DNA from: Euglena gracilis
Taxonomy: Eukaryota > Euglenida > Euglenophyceae > Euglenales
Direction of reading: 5' to 3'
Assembly (NCBI GenBank): GCA_039621445.1
Contig: CP154957.1
Coordinates: 30,347,778-30,411,777, forward strand
Length of the DNA: 64,000 bases
The notes beneath the pieces were generated by a model. That model searched no databases. It was given only the letters and a program-made list of their open reading frames with translations, and had not been told where the DNA came from. How positions within the stretch are numbered: position 1 is the first letter of the stretch; every line of letters starts with the position of its first letter. This document shows positions 1-12,139 of the stretch, in pieces. The translations under genes and the position numbers were made by a program.

Positions 1-59
1 TGCTGTTGGACTATCTCGCTACCATCTACCATTTCATCTACCATCATTGCTACCATCTC

Positions 60-463
60 GCCGCCCTTCGGGCGGCAAAACAAGTCCAGAACTCATGGGT
101 CGGAGGGGGCGGAAATCTTTCTTTTTTCAATTTTGGTTGTTGTTTGTGAACATTTCCACTGCCATTTCGCCGCCCTTCAGGTGGTAACAAGAAACACATG
201 TATGTTGAATTGGCTTATAAAACCCAAAATTGAAAGCACAGCATTTCTATTGACAAGTTTTGCTCTTTTTGTGGAAGCTTTTTGGGAAAATGCATCACCA
301 TCCAACCGCCCTTCGGGCGGCAACTTTTTTTTTGTTCATCACCGTCCCTTGCGTTGGGCTTGAAAGCTTCCAAATTGTAATGGTTTTGTGCCAGAAATTG
401 CCACGTTTTTTTTGCCACATTCAATGCCAAAAAGTGCTACCGTCTCGCCGCCCTTCGGGCGGC
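60..463. repeat. Repeated hairpin GCCGCCCTTCGGGCGGC
   Basis: Perfect copies at 60-76 and 447-463, a nearly complete one at about 306-321, and a decayed copy near 168-184. Six-base-pair stem around CTTCG. Nothing coding is seen in 1-1380. Confidence 0.8.
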
Positions 464-539
464 CAAAAAAAAAAGTTGCATTGGGCCTTGTCAAGGATCT
501 CGCCCCCCCCCCCGAGAAAAAATTACTTCTACACCCCTG

Positions 540-680
540 ATTGCAGATCAGTGGTCGGAGATTGGTCCTGGGTGTCCTTTGACCGAAGGGTGGGGACGCC
601 GGTTCTGTCCTGAACCCGGCGTCTCTAAAACGCCGCTTTAAACAAGGGCAACGTCGCGACATGTCCGTTCGCAGAGACCA
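540..680. repeat. ACGCCGGTTCTGTCC...GGACAGAACCGGCGT repeat family
   Basis: Self-complementary ACGCCGGTTCTGTCC / GAACCCGGCGTC block preceded by GCAGATCAGTGGTCGGAG. The same unit recurs at about 11850-11980 and 12708-12835, and diverged relatives at 16515-16640. Confidence 0.7.
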
Positions 681-1388
681 TGCGGGAGCACGCCGTCGGC
701 CAGCCTTGCAACTCACAGAAAAATGGCGCAAACCATATGCCTGCAATGCAGAAGCAATTTCTCCGTCAATTTCCCTTCAAGGTCATGTTCGTTTGATGGA
801 GGCTGCGTTTTTTTGCCCATTTGAAGTCATTTGGCCAATTTTTGTCAATTTTGCCAAGTTTGGATTTTTTTGCCCAATTCCGACCAATTTGGCCTTTTTT
901 GGGGGGTCATTCTATGGTCATTGTGAAGCATTTTCATAAAAAAAGGTACTCAAATGGCCAAAAATTGCACAACTGGTGTCCCATTTTCAACGAACTGCTC
1001 TTTTTTGTGTGATTTTCAACTAATTTTCAACGAAAAATTTACCAAAGAAATGGATGGAGATGACCGAGGGTTTGCCGAAAATAGCCCCTATTGCTGAATT
1101 CGAAAGATAATTTTGCATAGTGTTTCGTGATCCAATCCCGCTTTTTCACCAAAAACCCGGGGGTGCCGTAGGCGCCCCCGGTTTTTTTTCGGTGGAAAAG
1201 TCCAGTTCAGTCAACATGTACAGTGTCAACAAACGTGTTCAGTCCACGTTTATCGTCGCTGTGCACGTGGAGTGAACACGGTCACGACGCTGTCCATCAT
1301 GGACTGAACACGGTTTCAAAATGAATGTCCAAAATTAAGCTTCAGTCCCCAACATTAAGCATTTGCACACCAAGTTTATATAAAAATC

Positions 1389-1483
1389 GTGGGCATAACC
1401 CATATTCAGGCCGTATAACGGGTCAAGGGCGCTGCAGGCGCCCTTTGACCCGTTATACGCCCTGAATATGGGTCATAGCCCAC
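1389..1483. repeat. 95-nt near-perfect long hairpin
   Basis: Arms GTGGGCATAACCCATATTCA... and ...TGAATATGGGTCATAGCCCAC pair over about 44 bp around a short TGCA centre, with only a few mismatches. Confidence 0.88.
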
Positions 1484-2615
1484 AATTTCTCTGCAACCGT
1501 GAATAGAAAGGCCCGGCGCATGCCCTGTTTTTCGTTGGTGTGCTTCGCGCCATGTTTTCGGGCTTTTTTTTTGTCTTTTTTTTTTATACCCAAATGCCCT
1601 GTCTTTTGTGAATAGAAAATAGGTCTATGGAAATGGTGTCCAAATGACCCAAATCATACCCACATAGTACTGCTGGTCTTGGAAAACGAGAAATGGGCAT
1701 TAGGCCAAGTTACCATGCCCCCCCCCCCCCTAGTTTGTCACCCTCCCCCTATTAGTCACCCTTGGGCCCCAGGCAAAAAAATTTTTTTGAAGGGAAATAT
1801 TTTCTTTAAAAAAACACCGAATTTGGCCATCGGATTTTTTTTGATGGTTGCCATCCATTAAAAGTGCCCTGGAATGCCCAAAAACAACATACCATCACCC
1901 CCCCCCTAAATGACCCCCCCCCCCCTGAATGACCCTCCGGGGTCCCGGCCCAGACAATGGAAATTTTTTTCAAAAAAAAGTCTTCAAAAACGACCGATTT
2001 TTTGAGATTTTCAGAATCGTGAGTTTTCCTTCTGGTGGAAATGATGCCAGAGAACACAAATTTCACAAAAAAAATTTCGAAAAAAAGGGGTGGGGGGTGT
2101 CCGAGACCCTTTTTTTCCCGACCCCCCCCCTAAGTGACCCCCCCCCCCCAAATGACCCTCCGGGGTCTGGGCCGGGACAAGAGGGGGGTCATTTAGGGGG
2201 GGGGGTAATGGTAATCAGAGCAAACAGATGACGGAACAACACACAGGGAAGTGACAAAGTCGATCCATGACTAATGCAACTGACGGGGTTTGCACGAATG
2301 ACACACCCACGACCCACAAATTCACGCAACGCCAATGGTAAGACAAGGAGCACACGTCACATTGCACATGATTCATATCACGACACGGGGAACGCGGGGG
2401 AACAACCACAGCACATCAGATGCAGGTTGGGGCGGCAGGCACAAGGCGGCGTTTTTTGGAGGGAGGGGCAGTGGCGGACGTGGAGAACAAAAGAAAGAAC
2501 CCTGCTGTTCGACATTGGCACATCTCCTTGAATTCGAGGAGGTCTGCAATGCCCTTGGCGCTGTCTGGTGGCAAGGTGTTGTGGCACATTGCTTGTGTTG
2601 TGTTGTGGCACAGGA

Positions 2616-3324
2616 TAAGGCTGCCCGATTAATCCCATCGACGGGTACCGAACGATTATTGCCGATTAATTGGGGGGGTCCGAACGATTCCGAACGATTA
2701 ATGGCCGTAAAGGATTTTCAAAGGGCTTTTGTTCAAATGGGAGTCATTACTGGGGCTTTTTGTCAGCAAATTGTGTCACAAATGAGGTTTTTTTGAAGTG
2801 GTCCTTTGGCAATCACCACCCGACCTGTGCCAGCACCAATCCAGTTTTGGGAGGGGATTGCTTTGCATGTGCCAATTTTGGCCAAAGTGTGCCTCACAAT
2901 TTTTGGCTTGGCTCCGTCTGAGGCATCAGTTGAACGAAGTTTTTCGAACCAGAGTTTGCTCCATAGTGATTTGCGAGCTTCTTTGGATGACAGGTCTGTG
3001 AAAGCCCTCATGTGTGTTCGTATGAACATCCCTCGGTTGATGACCCTGTCTGCTCCTGTCAAGGTTGAGTGACATTTGTTAGAAACAGTGTTTTGCAAAT
3101 GATTTCTCATCCAGAGTTTTGCCTTTGTGCATGTACTCCATTGTTCCATTCCGGTGTCTTTGAGGAGAAATTGTGCTCCTGTGGTCCCATTTCCATGTCC
3201 AATTGTTGTTTTTTGCTTTGGAGACCGATTAATTTCGATTAATTGACCCCCCGGCCGATTGAACGATTAATCACCCCCCCCCTGAACGATTAATCGATTA
3301 ATCCGATTAATCGAGGCAGCCTTA
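2616..3324 (+). mobile_element. 709-bp hAT-derived element with terminal inverted repeats and 7-bp target duplication
   Basis: Ends are TAAGGCTGCC and GGCAGCCTTA, followed inward on both sides by clusters of CGATTAATCG-type repeats (subterminal repeats are usual binding sites in hAT elements). CACAGGA flanks both ends exactly (2609-2615 and 3325-3331). Inside lies the C-terminal dimerisation domain of an hAT transposase only, so the element is non-autonomous. Confidence 0.85.
2806..3072 (+). pseudogene. hAT transposase C-terminal dimerisation domain fragment
   Basis: FWEGIALHVPILAKVCLTIF, GLAPSEASVERSFSNQSLL, HSDLRASLDDRSVKALMCVR. The P-x-L-A-x-x-x-L-x-I ... P-S-x-A-x-x-E-R-x-F-S ... R-x-x-L ... 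V-x-x-L motif is the family's dimerisation region. The catalytic DDE part is absent, so this is a remnant; a preceding AG could make it an exon of a captured gene. Confidence 0.85.
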
Positions 3325-5445
3325 CACAGGACCTCTCTGACTTGCCCTCTGTCTTTTGCGTCGTTGCCGCCCATCCCTGCTTAATTGTGGCCAAAAATTC
3401 AGCAATTTTTGGGGGTTGTGGCAACATTTGGTGAAAGGTGTTTGCGGCTTTCTTCGCAAGAACAGACCGAGGAACAACACAAGCAATGTCATAAAATACC
3501 GACCCTCTGTTAGCCGTTAGGCTCTAAAGCGAATATCGGCGGCAAGCCAAGCATTGCGGGGGCCTTTCGGGGGGGACTGGGTGCCTTTGGCGCCCGATTT
3601 CAAGGTCAGTTTTCTTGTATCAGATGTTCCTTTTTCATGTTTAGGTTTTTGATTTTCATTTCACTAAAAATTCCTATTCACGAAAATATGCCCTGTTTTC
3701 GGTGTTCACAAAAAATTCACAAAAAACAACAAAAAACAACAAAAAAAACAGGGCATATTTTTGTGAATTGAAAATATGTCCTGTTTTCCGTGTTCACACC
3801 CACGAAAAACAGGGCAGGCGCCGGGCCTCTATTCACGGTTACATTTATTAGCCGCCAAATTCACCCGAAATATGCATTGTCACATGGCATGCCACTCGTG
3901 CCACTCAAAATTGGTCATTTTTCAGGCATTTGCCAGCCCAAATTTGGACGTTGCCCCCCAAATTAGACATTTCCCCGCAAAAATTAGGAACATTTTCATC
4001 AATTAGGAATTCCCCACAAAATTAGGCTTAGAAGGGGCATCTCCCCAACGTCCCCCGTCCCCCCCCCCCCCCGCGTCCCGGCCCGGCCCAGCCGGCGGCC
4101 CAGCGGCCCGGCGGCCCGGCCGGCGCTCGTTTTCGAAAACACTTTTTCCAGGTCCGGAAGGTCCAAAAACATCGTTTTGGGCAAAAAAAATTCGATTTTT
4201 TTTCGACTTTTTTTACCCTAAAATGACCCAAAATCCATTGGTTTCGGGCCAAAAACGGGGGTCCGGGGATCAAAAAACGGTCATTTTCGGCCGAAAAATA
4301 CATTTTTCGGGTCCGGGAGGTCAAAAAACATGGTTTTGGGCAAAAATTTTTCGAATTTTTTCGACTTTTTGACCCAAAAATGGCTAAGTCCACCGGCCGG
4401 GGGGTCGGGCCCCCCACCCAGGGGGGGGGGGGGGGGGGCATGGGGGGGGGCCATGGGGGGGGTCTGGGTCGGAAACTCAAAAACACTTTTTTTGATGTTC
4501 AAGATGAAAAAAAAAGTGTTTAGAGCGGAAAAAAAAATTCAAAATTTTGGGTCCCGACCTGCTTCCCGACCGACCCGACCCCCCCCCCCCTCGCCCAGCC
4601 ACCCTCACACCCCTAAAGGGGTCCCCGAATACCCAAAAATGGCCCAAAATCGCACAACCAGGCCCCGGGAACCCCAAAAAACGGTCAACCCCCCCCCCCA
4701 AACCTCATGATTGACCCCCTGGTTTGGCTCCCAACTCATTGTCCCGAGATACGGCCAATTTACGGTTTCGGGCCCCGAACGGGCTCGAAATGGCCAAAAC
4801 TGGCAAAACTGGCCCAAAACCCCAAACAAAACCCCAAAACGGCCGTATCTCGGGCTAGGCGGGGAGTTGGCCCAAACCGCGCATACCGGTGGATCGGGCG
4901 TCCCAAAGGTGTGTACTCTTTACTTTTTCTCAACTCCCCGGCGTTTTCGAGATATTTTGAATTTTTCGATTTTTTGACCCCAAATATGACCCCTTTTTGG
5001 CAGAGTCCCCCCCTGGCGAAACCACAAAACCGCCATATCTCGGCCCCAGGCAGGGAGTTGGCCCAAACCGCGCATACCGACGGATAGGGCGTCCCAAAGT
5101 TGTGGAATGAGGTACTCTTTATTTTTTCTCAACTCCCCGGCGTTTTCGAGATATTTTGAATTTTTCGATTTTTTTTGACCCCAAAAATCACCCCCCGTTG
5201 CCAGTCAACAAAATTTCTTTGGAAAAAAACGGTACACAACTTTTTTGCTCGGGCCATATCTCCGGACCGGCGGGGAGTTGGGGGCAAAGTGCGGGCTCTG
5301 GACAAACTAGGGACCCTCTCCCAACCTATAGGCTAGAAACTTTTCGGGTCCGGAAAACAGGTCACATCGATAATCCGCGGGTGCCCGGGCTTACTCAGGG
5401 GGGGGGGCGGGGGGGGGTCAGGGGGGGTCTGGGGTGGGGGGGGTA

Positions 5446-5523
5446 GTAAGCTTCGCTCTTACTCTAAAGAGATAAGAGCTCAGCGACCAAGGTGTGACGT
5501 AGAGCTGAGCTCTTTGGGAGACC
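5446..5523. repeat. 78-bp dispersed repeat GTAAGCTTCGCTCTTAC...
   Basis: Near-identical copies at about 5446-5523, 6218-6295 and 7930-8009, and 5' part copies at about 9881-9926, 16297-16342, 44527-44560 and 45769-45812. It folds: GCTCTTACTC pairs with GAGATAAGAGC, and AAGAGCTCAGC with GAGCTGAGCTCTT. Often sits at the edge of poly-C/G blocks. Confidence 0.8.
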
Positions 5524-5618
5524 ACCCCGGCCCGGTCGGCGGCCCGGCGGCCCGGCGGCCCGGCCCGGCCCGGCCGGCGGCCCGGTGGCCCGGCCTGGCC
5601 GGCGGCCCGGCGGACCGG

Positions 5619-6998
5619 CATCATTGGTCATGATGGCCATCGTGGGTCATGATGCGCATCATGGGTCAGGATGGCCATCATTGGTCATGATGGCCATCAT
5701 GGGAGGTTAGGCAGGGGTGGGGGGGGGGGGCTGCGGACCCCCCCGGTGAAGTTCATCGGTGAACATTCACCGGGGGGGAGGGGGGGGCACTTTCGGCGGT
5801 GAAGTTCACCGGTGAAGTTCACCGGTGAACTTCACCGTTTTGATGGTTGGGGGTGAAATTTTCATGGGTAAAATTTTGCTCTTTTCCTCTGAAAATGGTC
5901 ATTTTGAGGTTGATGCTTCATGGAATTTTATCGAAATTTCCGAAAACTTGCCCAAAAATGTCATTTTTGCCCATTTTTGGCCAAAAAGTGCTCTCCTGGT
6001 GAACTTCACCGGTGAAGTTCACCGATGGGTTAGGCAGAGGGGGGGGGAGGGGGGTCCGGGACCCCCCGGTGAACTTTCAAACGGTGAACTTCACCATAGG
6101 GGGGGGGGGGGAGGGGGGGTCAAAATGACCAAAGTCTACTGCCTGATCTCCATGGGTCATGATGGCCATCATTGGTCATGAGCCATCATGGGTCCGACCC
6201 CCCCTCCGGCCCCGGTGGTAAGCTTCGCTCTTACTCTAAAGAGATAAGAGCTCAGCGACCAGGGTGTGACGTAGAGCTGAGCTCTTTGGGAGACCCCGGG
6301 TCATGATGGCCATCCGGGGTCATGATGGCCATCATGGGTCATGATGGCCATCCGGGGTCATAATGGCCATCCGGGGTCATAATGGCCATCCGGGGTCATG
6401 ATGGCCATCCGGGGCCATAATGGCCATCCGGGTTGTCATGATGGCCATCCGGGGTCATGATGGCCATCCGGGGTCATGATGGCCATCATGGGTCATGATG
6501 GCCATCTGGGGTCATGATGGCCATCCGGGGCCATGATGGCCATCCGGGGTCATAATGGCCATCCGGGGCCATGATGGCCATCCGGGGTCATGATGGCCAT
6601 CTGGGGTCATAATGGCCATCCGGGGCCATGATGGCCATCCGGGGTCATGATGGCCATCCGGGGTCATGATGGCCATCCGGGGTCATGATGGCCATCCGGG
6701 GTCATGATGGCCATCCGGGGTCATGATGGCCATCCGGGGTCATAATGGCTATCCGGGGTCATAATGGCCATCCGGGGTCATAATGGCCCCGGGGTCATGA
6801 TGGCCATCCGGGGCCATGATGGCCATCATTGGTCATGATGGCCATCCGGGGTCATGATGGCCATCCGGGGTCATGATGGCCATCGTGGGTCATGATGGCC
6901 ATCTGGGGTCATGATGGGCATCATTGGTTGTGATGGTCATGATGGCCATCATGGGTCATGATGGCCATCATTGGGCATGATGCGCATCATGACCATGA
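5619..6998. repeat. Minisatellite, 18-20 bp unit TCATGATGGCCATCCGGGG
   Basis: A few copies at 5619-5710 and an almost continuous run from about 6150 to 6998 (over 40 copies, with ATGG and CCGG variants). The unit is itself partly palindromic (TGATGGCCATCA). Interrupted near 6211-6295 by the 78-bp AAGCTTCGCTCTTAC repeat. Confidence 0.9.
5995..6155. repeat. Repeat with GGTGAACTTCACCGGTGAAG ends
   Basis: TGGTGAACTTCACCGGTGAA ... CAAAGTCTACTGCCTGATCT recurs at about 11183-11325 with the same internal CCGGGACCCCCC and CGGTGAAC motifs; a decayed relative is near 14.79-14.86 kb. Confidence 0.75.
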
Positions 6999-8039
6999 GG
7001 GCCATGAGGGGCTGGGGGGTCGAAAAACGCCAATTTTCGGCTCGAAAACACTTTTTCCGGGTCCAGGAAGCCAAAAAACATGGTTTTGGGCACAAAAAAA
7101 TTTTTCGATTTTTTTTTTGACTTTTTGCCCCGAAAACGGCTAAGTCGGATAGAGGGAAAAGTGTACAAAACGGCCATTTGGACCTGAAAACGGCCGTATC
7201 TCGGGCCAGGCGGGGAGTTGCGGGGAAATCAAAATACCAGCAGATAGGGCGTTCCAAGGGCTTCAATTTAGGTCTCCGGACATTTTTTTCAACTCCCCAC
7301 CATTTTGGAGATATTTTGCAAAAACTGGTTTTTTGGCCCGTTTTGGGCTCCAAATGGCAGAGTCCCCCCATGGCGAAACCACAAAACGGCCATATCTCGG
7401 CCCAGGCGGGGAGTTGGTCCAAACCGCGCATACCGGTGGACAGGGCGTCCCAAAGTTGTGGAATGAGGTACTCTTTGGTTTTTCTCAACTCCCCGGCGTT
7501 TTCGAGATATTTTGAATTTTTCGATTTTTTTGACCCCAAAAATGACCCCCTGTTGCCAGTCCAACAAACTTTCTTTGAAAAAAAAAACGGTAGACAACTT
7601 TTTTGCTCCGGCCATATCTCCGGCCTGGCGCGGAGTTGTGGGCAAAGTGAGGGCTCTGGACAAACTAGGGACCGTCTCCTAACCTATAGGCTATTAACTT
7701 TTCGGGTCCGGAAATCAGGTCACATCGATAATCCGCGGGTGCCCGGGCCTACTCAGGGGGGGGGGCGCGGGGGGTGGGGGGGGGGAGGGGGGCGGGGGGG
7801 TGGGTCGTGGTGGTTCGAAGAGGAGGGAGGCGACCCCCTCCGGCCCCGGTGGCGCGTGGGGTTGTGGGTTGGTGGTGGGTGTGGGCTTGCGTGTGGTCCG
7901 GGCAGTCATAGGGTGTTTTGGGGGGTGGTGGTAAGCTTCGCTCTTACTCTAAAGAGATGAGAGCTCAGCGACCAGGGTGTGACGTAGAGCTGAGCTCTTT
8001 GGGAGACCACCCCCGTCCCGGCCCGGGAAAAACACTCAT

Positions 8040-8700
8040 TTTCGGCTCAAAAACAGTTTTTCCGGGTCATGGAGCCCAAAAAACATCGTTTCGGGCCTAA
8101 AAATTTTTTCGATTTTTTTCGACTTTTTTGACCCGGTTTTGACCCAACGTTAATGGGTGGGCGGCCCAAAACGGGGCGCTGGCGGGTCGAAAAACGCTCA
8201 CTTTCGGCTCAAAAACAGTTTTTCTGGGTCAGGGAGGTCAAAAAACATGGTTTTGGGGCAAAATTTTTTTCGATTTTTTCGACTTTTTTGGCCCGGTTTT
8301 GACCCAAAGTCAATGGGTTGGCGGCCCAAAACGGGGCGCCGGCGGGTCGAAAAACGCTCATTTTTGGATCGAAAACACTTTTTTCGGGTCCGGGAGGTCA
8401 AAAAACATGCTTTTGGGCAAAAAAATTTTTTCGATTTTTTTCGACTTTTTTGGCCCGGTTTTGACCCAAAGTCAATGGGTTGGCGGCCCAAAACGGGGCG
8501 CTGGCGGGTCGAAAAACGCTCATTTTTGGCTCGAAAATACTTTTTTCGGGTCCGGGAGGTCAAAAAACATGCTTTTGGGCAAAAAAATTTTTTTCGAATT
8601 TTTTCGACTTTTGGACCCAAAAATGGCTGAGTCCGCCGGCCAGGGGGGGGGGGGGCACAGCCACGGGGGGCATGGGGGGGGGGGCCTGGTCGGAAAATTT
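8040..8700. repeat. 162-bp satellite, small array
   Basis: About three to four tandem copies of the TTTTGACCCAAAGTCAATGG / CGGGTCGAAAAACGCTCATT unit that forms the larger array at 41.6-45.1 kb. Confidence 0.85.
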
Positions 8701-9787
8701 TTTTTCGCTCAAAAACACTTTTTTTGATGTTCTGAAGTGAAAAAAAGTGTTTTTGAGCGAAAAAATTTTTTTCAAAATTTTGGGTCCCGACCTGCCACCC
8801 CGACCCCCCCTCGCCCAGCCGCCCTGACGGCGCCCGGTGGGGTCCCCGAATACCCAAAACTGGCCCAAAATCGCACAACCAGGCCCCGGTCACCCCAAAA
8901 AACGGTCAAACCCCCCCCCCTAAACCAATGATTGACCCCCTGGTTTGGGTCCCAACTCCCCGTCTGGCCCGAGATACGGCCAATTTACAGTTTCGGGGCC
9001 CGAACGGGCCAGAACTGGCAAAACGGGCCCAAAACCCCCAAAACGGCCGTATCTCGGGCTAGGCGAGGAGTTGTCCCAAACCGCGCATACCGATCGATCG
9101 GGCGTTCCAAGGTCGTCAAATAACGTCGCCATCACTTTTCCTCAACTCCGCAGCGTTTTCGAGATATTTTGAATTTTTCGATTTTTGGACCCCCAGCATG
9201 GCGGCCCTCGAACCCCCGCAGGGGCCCCCGAATACCCAAAACTGGCCCAAAATGGCACAACCAGACCCCGGGAACCCCAAAAAACGGTCAAACCCCCCCC
9301 CCTAAACCTCATGATTGACCCCCTGGTTTGGGTCCCAACTCGCCGTCTAGCCCGAGATACGGCCAATTTACGGTTTCGGGCCCCGAACGGGCCCGAAACG
9401 GCCAAAACTGGCCAAACTGGCCCAAAACCACAAAACGGCCGTATCTCGGGCTAGGCGGGGAGTTGGCCCAAACCGCGCATACCGATCGATCGGGCGTCCC
9501 AAAGTTGTGGAACGACGTCCTCTTCACTTTTTCTCAACTCCGCGGCGTTTTCGAGATATTTTGAAATTTTCGATTTTTTGACCCCAAAATCACCCTGCAA
9601 TTTCCCCGGAAAAAAAAACGGTAGACAACTTTTTTGCTCGGGCCATATCTCCGGACTGGCGGGGAGTTGCGGGTAACCTAAAGGCTCCGGAGATACTAGG
9701 GATCATCCCCTAACCTATGGGCTATTCATTTTGGGGGCCACGAAATCCAGTCACATCGATAATCCCGGGGTTTCCGGACCTACCCAG

Positions 9788-9793
9788 GGGGGG

Positions 9794-9826
<33 letters not shown>

Positions 9827-9860
9827 GGGGGGGGGGGGGGGGGGCGGCGGGGGGGGGCCC
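9788..9860. repeat. Near-pure G tract, about 70 nt
   Basis: Uninterrupted G runs broken by only a few T or C. Strong G-quadruplex potential on the + strand; may also be an assembly weak point. Confidence 0.85.
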
Positions 9861-11182
9861 CGACCCCCCCGTCGCCGGGGTGGTAAGCTTCGCTCTTACT
9901 CTAAAGAGATAAGAGCTCAGCGACCCCCCCCAATGGAAGCACGGGGGCGCTTATAGTGGACCGCAGCCTCCCGCGGCGGGGGGGTGCGCTTCCATTTGGA
10001 CCCCATTTGTGGGATCGTTGTTTTGACTTCCTTCGGATATCCCACTTAAATTTGGGTGGGCTTGTAGCGGACCACCGCCTTCGGCGCCGAGGGGCAGGGT
10101 TTTATGGGAGGGGGGGTGGGGAGACCCCCTTCCAAAACTAAGGGGGGGGGGACCCTCCTACCTCCAGTTTTCGGTCGCCGAAATTTGGCCGTTTTTTGGG
10201 TTTGACTCCAACGCCTGGGAACAAAAATGAAAATGTGGGGGGGAGGTGAGGCAAGACGGGGTATAAACACACCGTCGACCCGTGGAAAAATCGCGACACA
10301 AAACATGCAAATACAGATACAAGTACAAATACAAATCGCGACAAAATGCAAAATACAAAGACAAAGACAAAAGATTTTGGGTCTGGGTGGACTTTTTTTT
10401 AAAAAAAATGATTTCTTTGAGAACATGCTGGTTTTGAAAATGAACACAGTTGGGTCGCAAAAATTCTGCCTCAAAATGCTGATTAACTGTAAATGAATTG
10501 TTGCTTTTTTCATATGAAAACAAAACATCCCAAAAAAGAAACTTAAAAGAAAATGCGTGTGGTTATCCTTTCGGCAGAAAGTGCGCTTAATAAAGAACTA
10601 CTTTTTTGGATGTCCTTCCCTGTGGGAGACTCTTTTGCACAAACTGGCGTGTTGCCTGCTAAATGCTCTGGGTAACACAGCGCAAGGAGCCAACTGTGAT
10701 CGATTGGTTTCTCAGCCCAGTCATTGCGCAAACTGCACCGATTCGGATGTGCTTTGTGACATTCCTGAGGGCCAAAATACCAGCCAAATGCAAACGAATG
10801 CGGTCAATCAATTCCGCAGGAGCAAATTAAACGCTAGTAAACCAGGTTTTTCAAATAAACCTTGCTGCTGTGTTATCTTGGTTTTATTAGTGTGTCGACA
10901 ACCCTCTCTCCTAAATCGCATTTGTTCACGGGTCGTTGCACCTCTTGCTGATAATCTGCCCCCCCCCCCCCCGACTCCCTGACTGGACCCACACAGGATG
11001 TTCCAGCTGACAGACCTTCCTCAATTCTTCCTGGTTCCTGGTTCCAGATGTTCAGCCTAGGAAAATGCGGCATCATACAAAACCATTCTGAAGTCAGACA
11101 ACTCATTGAGTATTGGGGGGGGGGGCATTTTGAAGTGCGGGGAAAAAAGTGAGTGCAAGAAAAAATGAATTGCAGTCTCTCT

Positions 11183-11325
11183 TGGTGAACTTCACCGGTG
11201 AAGTTCACCGATGGGTTAGGCAGAGGGGGGGGGTCCGGGACCCCCCGGTGAACTTTCAAACGGTGAATTTCACCATAGGGGGGGGGAGGGGGGTCAAAAT
11301 GACCAAAGTCTACTGCCTGATCTCC
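11183..11325. repeat. Second copy of the GGTGAACTTCACC repeat
   Basis: Very similar to 5995-6155. Between 10.2 and 11.18 kb I see no convincing gene; a CxxC-containing open stretch at 10.56-10.98 kb lacks other support. Confidence 0.7.
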
Positions 11326-11574
11326 AAGGGGATTTTGTTATTTTGCGTGAGGGGTCCGGGGGAGGGGGCGGCAGCCCCCTTGGAGGAGGCCGTAGGCCGA
11401 CTAAGTTCGCGTTTCAGCAATCTTTTTTTTTGAATATGGAACGTTTTTTTGACAGTTTCAAGGTCATTTCAATGCGTTTCCATGCATTTTGAGTCAAATT
11501 TACTGAATCAATTTTGGGGGGGGGGGAACTTAAATTTCAAAAAATGGGGGGTAATACGGTTGATTGGAGGTTGG

Positions 11575-11680
11575 GCCGACCTGGTCGGCCCGACCTCCAA
11601 TGGTCGATAAGCCATAGCCAATGGTCGGCCCGACTTGGGTCGGCCCGACCATGGTCGGCACGACCTGCGGGATCGTCATA
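11575..11680. repeat. GTCGGCCCGAC palindrome cluster
   Basis: Four to five copies of GGTCGGCCCGACC or close variants in about 100 bp. Confidence 0.75.
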
Positions 11681-12139
11681 GCCAATCATCCGCACGGAGC
11701 CCAAGATGTCCATGAAATTGACCCAAATTGGGCAAAAAATGAATGCCAAGGCCTTTCGCTTGGTACCCATAGAACTCAGCCACACTGGTGAAAATCGGGA
11801 TCGCATGTTCCGACCCAAGGCTGGATTGAGGTTGAGGTATTGAGGTTAAACCGGCGTTTGAGACGCCGGGTTCAGGACAGAACCGGCGACCCCCCCACGG
11901 GTTTTCTGGACGCCGGTTCTGTCCTAGAACCCGGCGTTAGGAACGCCGGTTTTGTCCAAAACCCGGCGTCCGGTTTTCATTCCGAAAAATGTCACCAAAA
12001 GTGCCCAAAAGTGACCCTAAGGTGCTGGTATGACTGTTTCAACCATCTAGGACGATGAATTTTGCCATCTGGGGACCACTAGGGTGGATTGGTGAAAATT
12101 GGCCCAGATTTGGAAATAGAGTACCGTGCGTCGTGGAAA

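Larger units (their letters stand above)
1489..3845. repeat. Inverted repeat pair bracketing the hAT element
   Basis: About 45 bp at 1489-1537 (TGCAACCGTGAATAGAAAGG, GCATGCCCTGTTTTTCGT) is the reverse complement of 3803-3845. The enclosed 2.3 kb holds the 709-bp hAT-derived element and homopolymer repeats. A second, small inverted repeat with ATATGCCCTGTTTT ends lies at about 3685-3770. Confidence 0.65.
4840..9600. repeat. Satellite monomers with CTCGGGC...GGGGAGTTG / CAACTCCCC arms
   Basis: Units begin near ATCTCGGGCTAGGCGGGGAG and end TTTTCGAGATATTTTGAA. Copies near 4850, 5040, 7195, 7395, 9055 and 9440, each enclosing GGGGAGTTG and, about 90 nt on, CAACTCCCC. Also at 43.4-43.6, 45.1-45.4 kb and a decayed one near 52.53 kb. 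No gene in 4.0-10.2 kb. Confidence 0.75.

Noticed and set aside
5619-6998. CRISPR-like array
   Set aside because: Units are contiguous without unique spacers and the genome is eukaryotic; this is a minisatellite.
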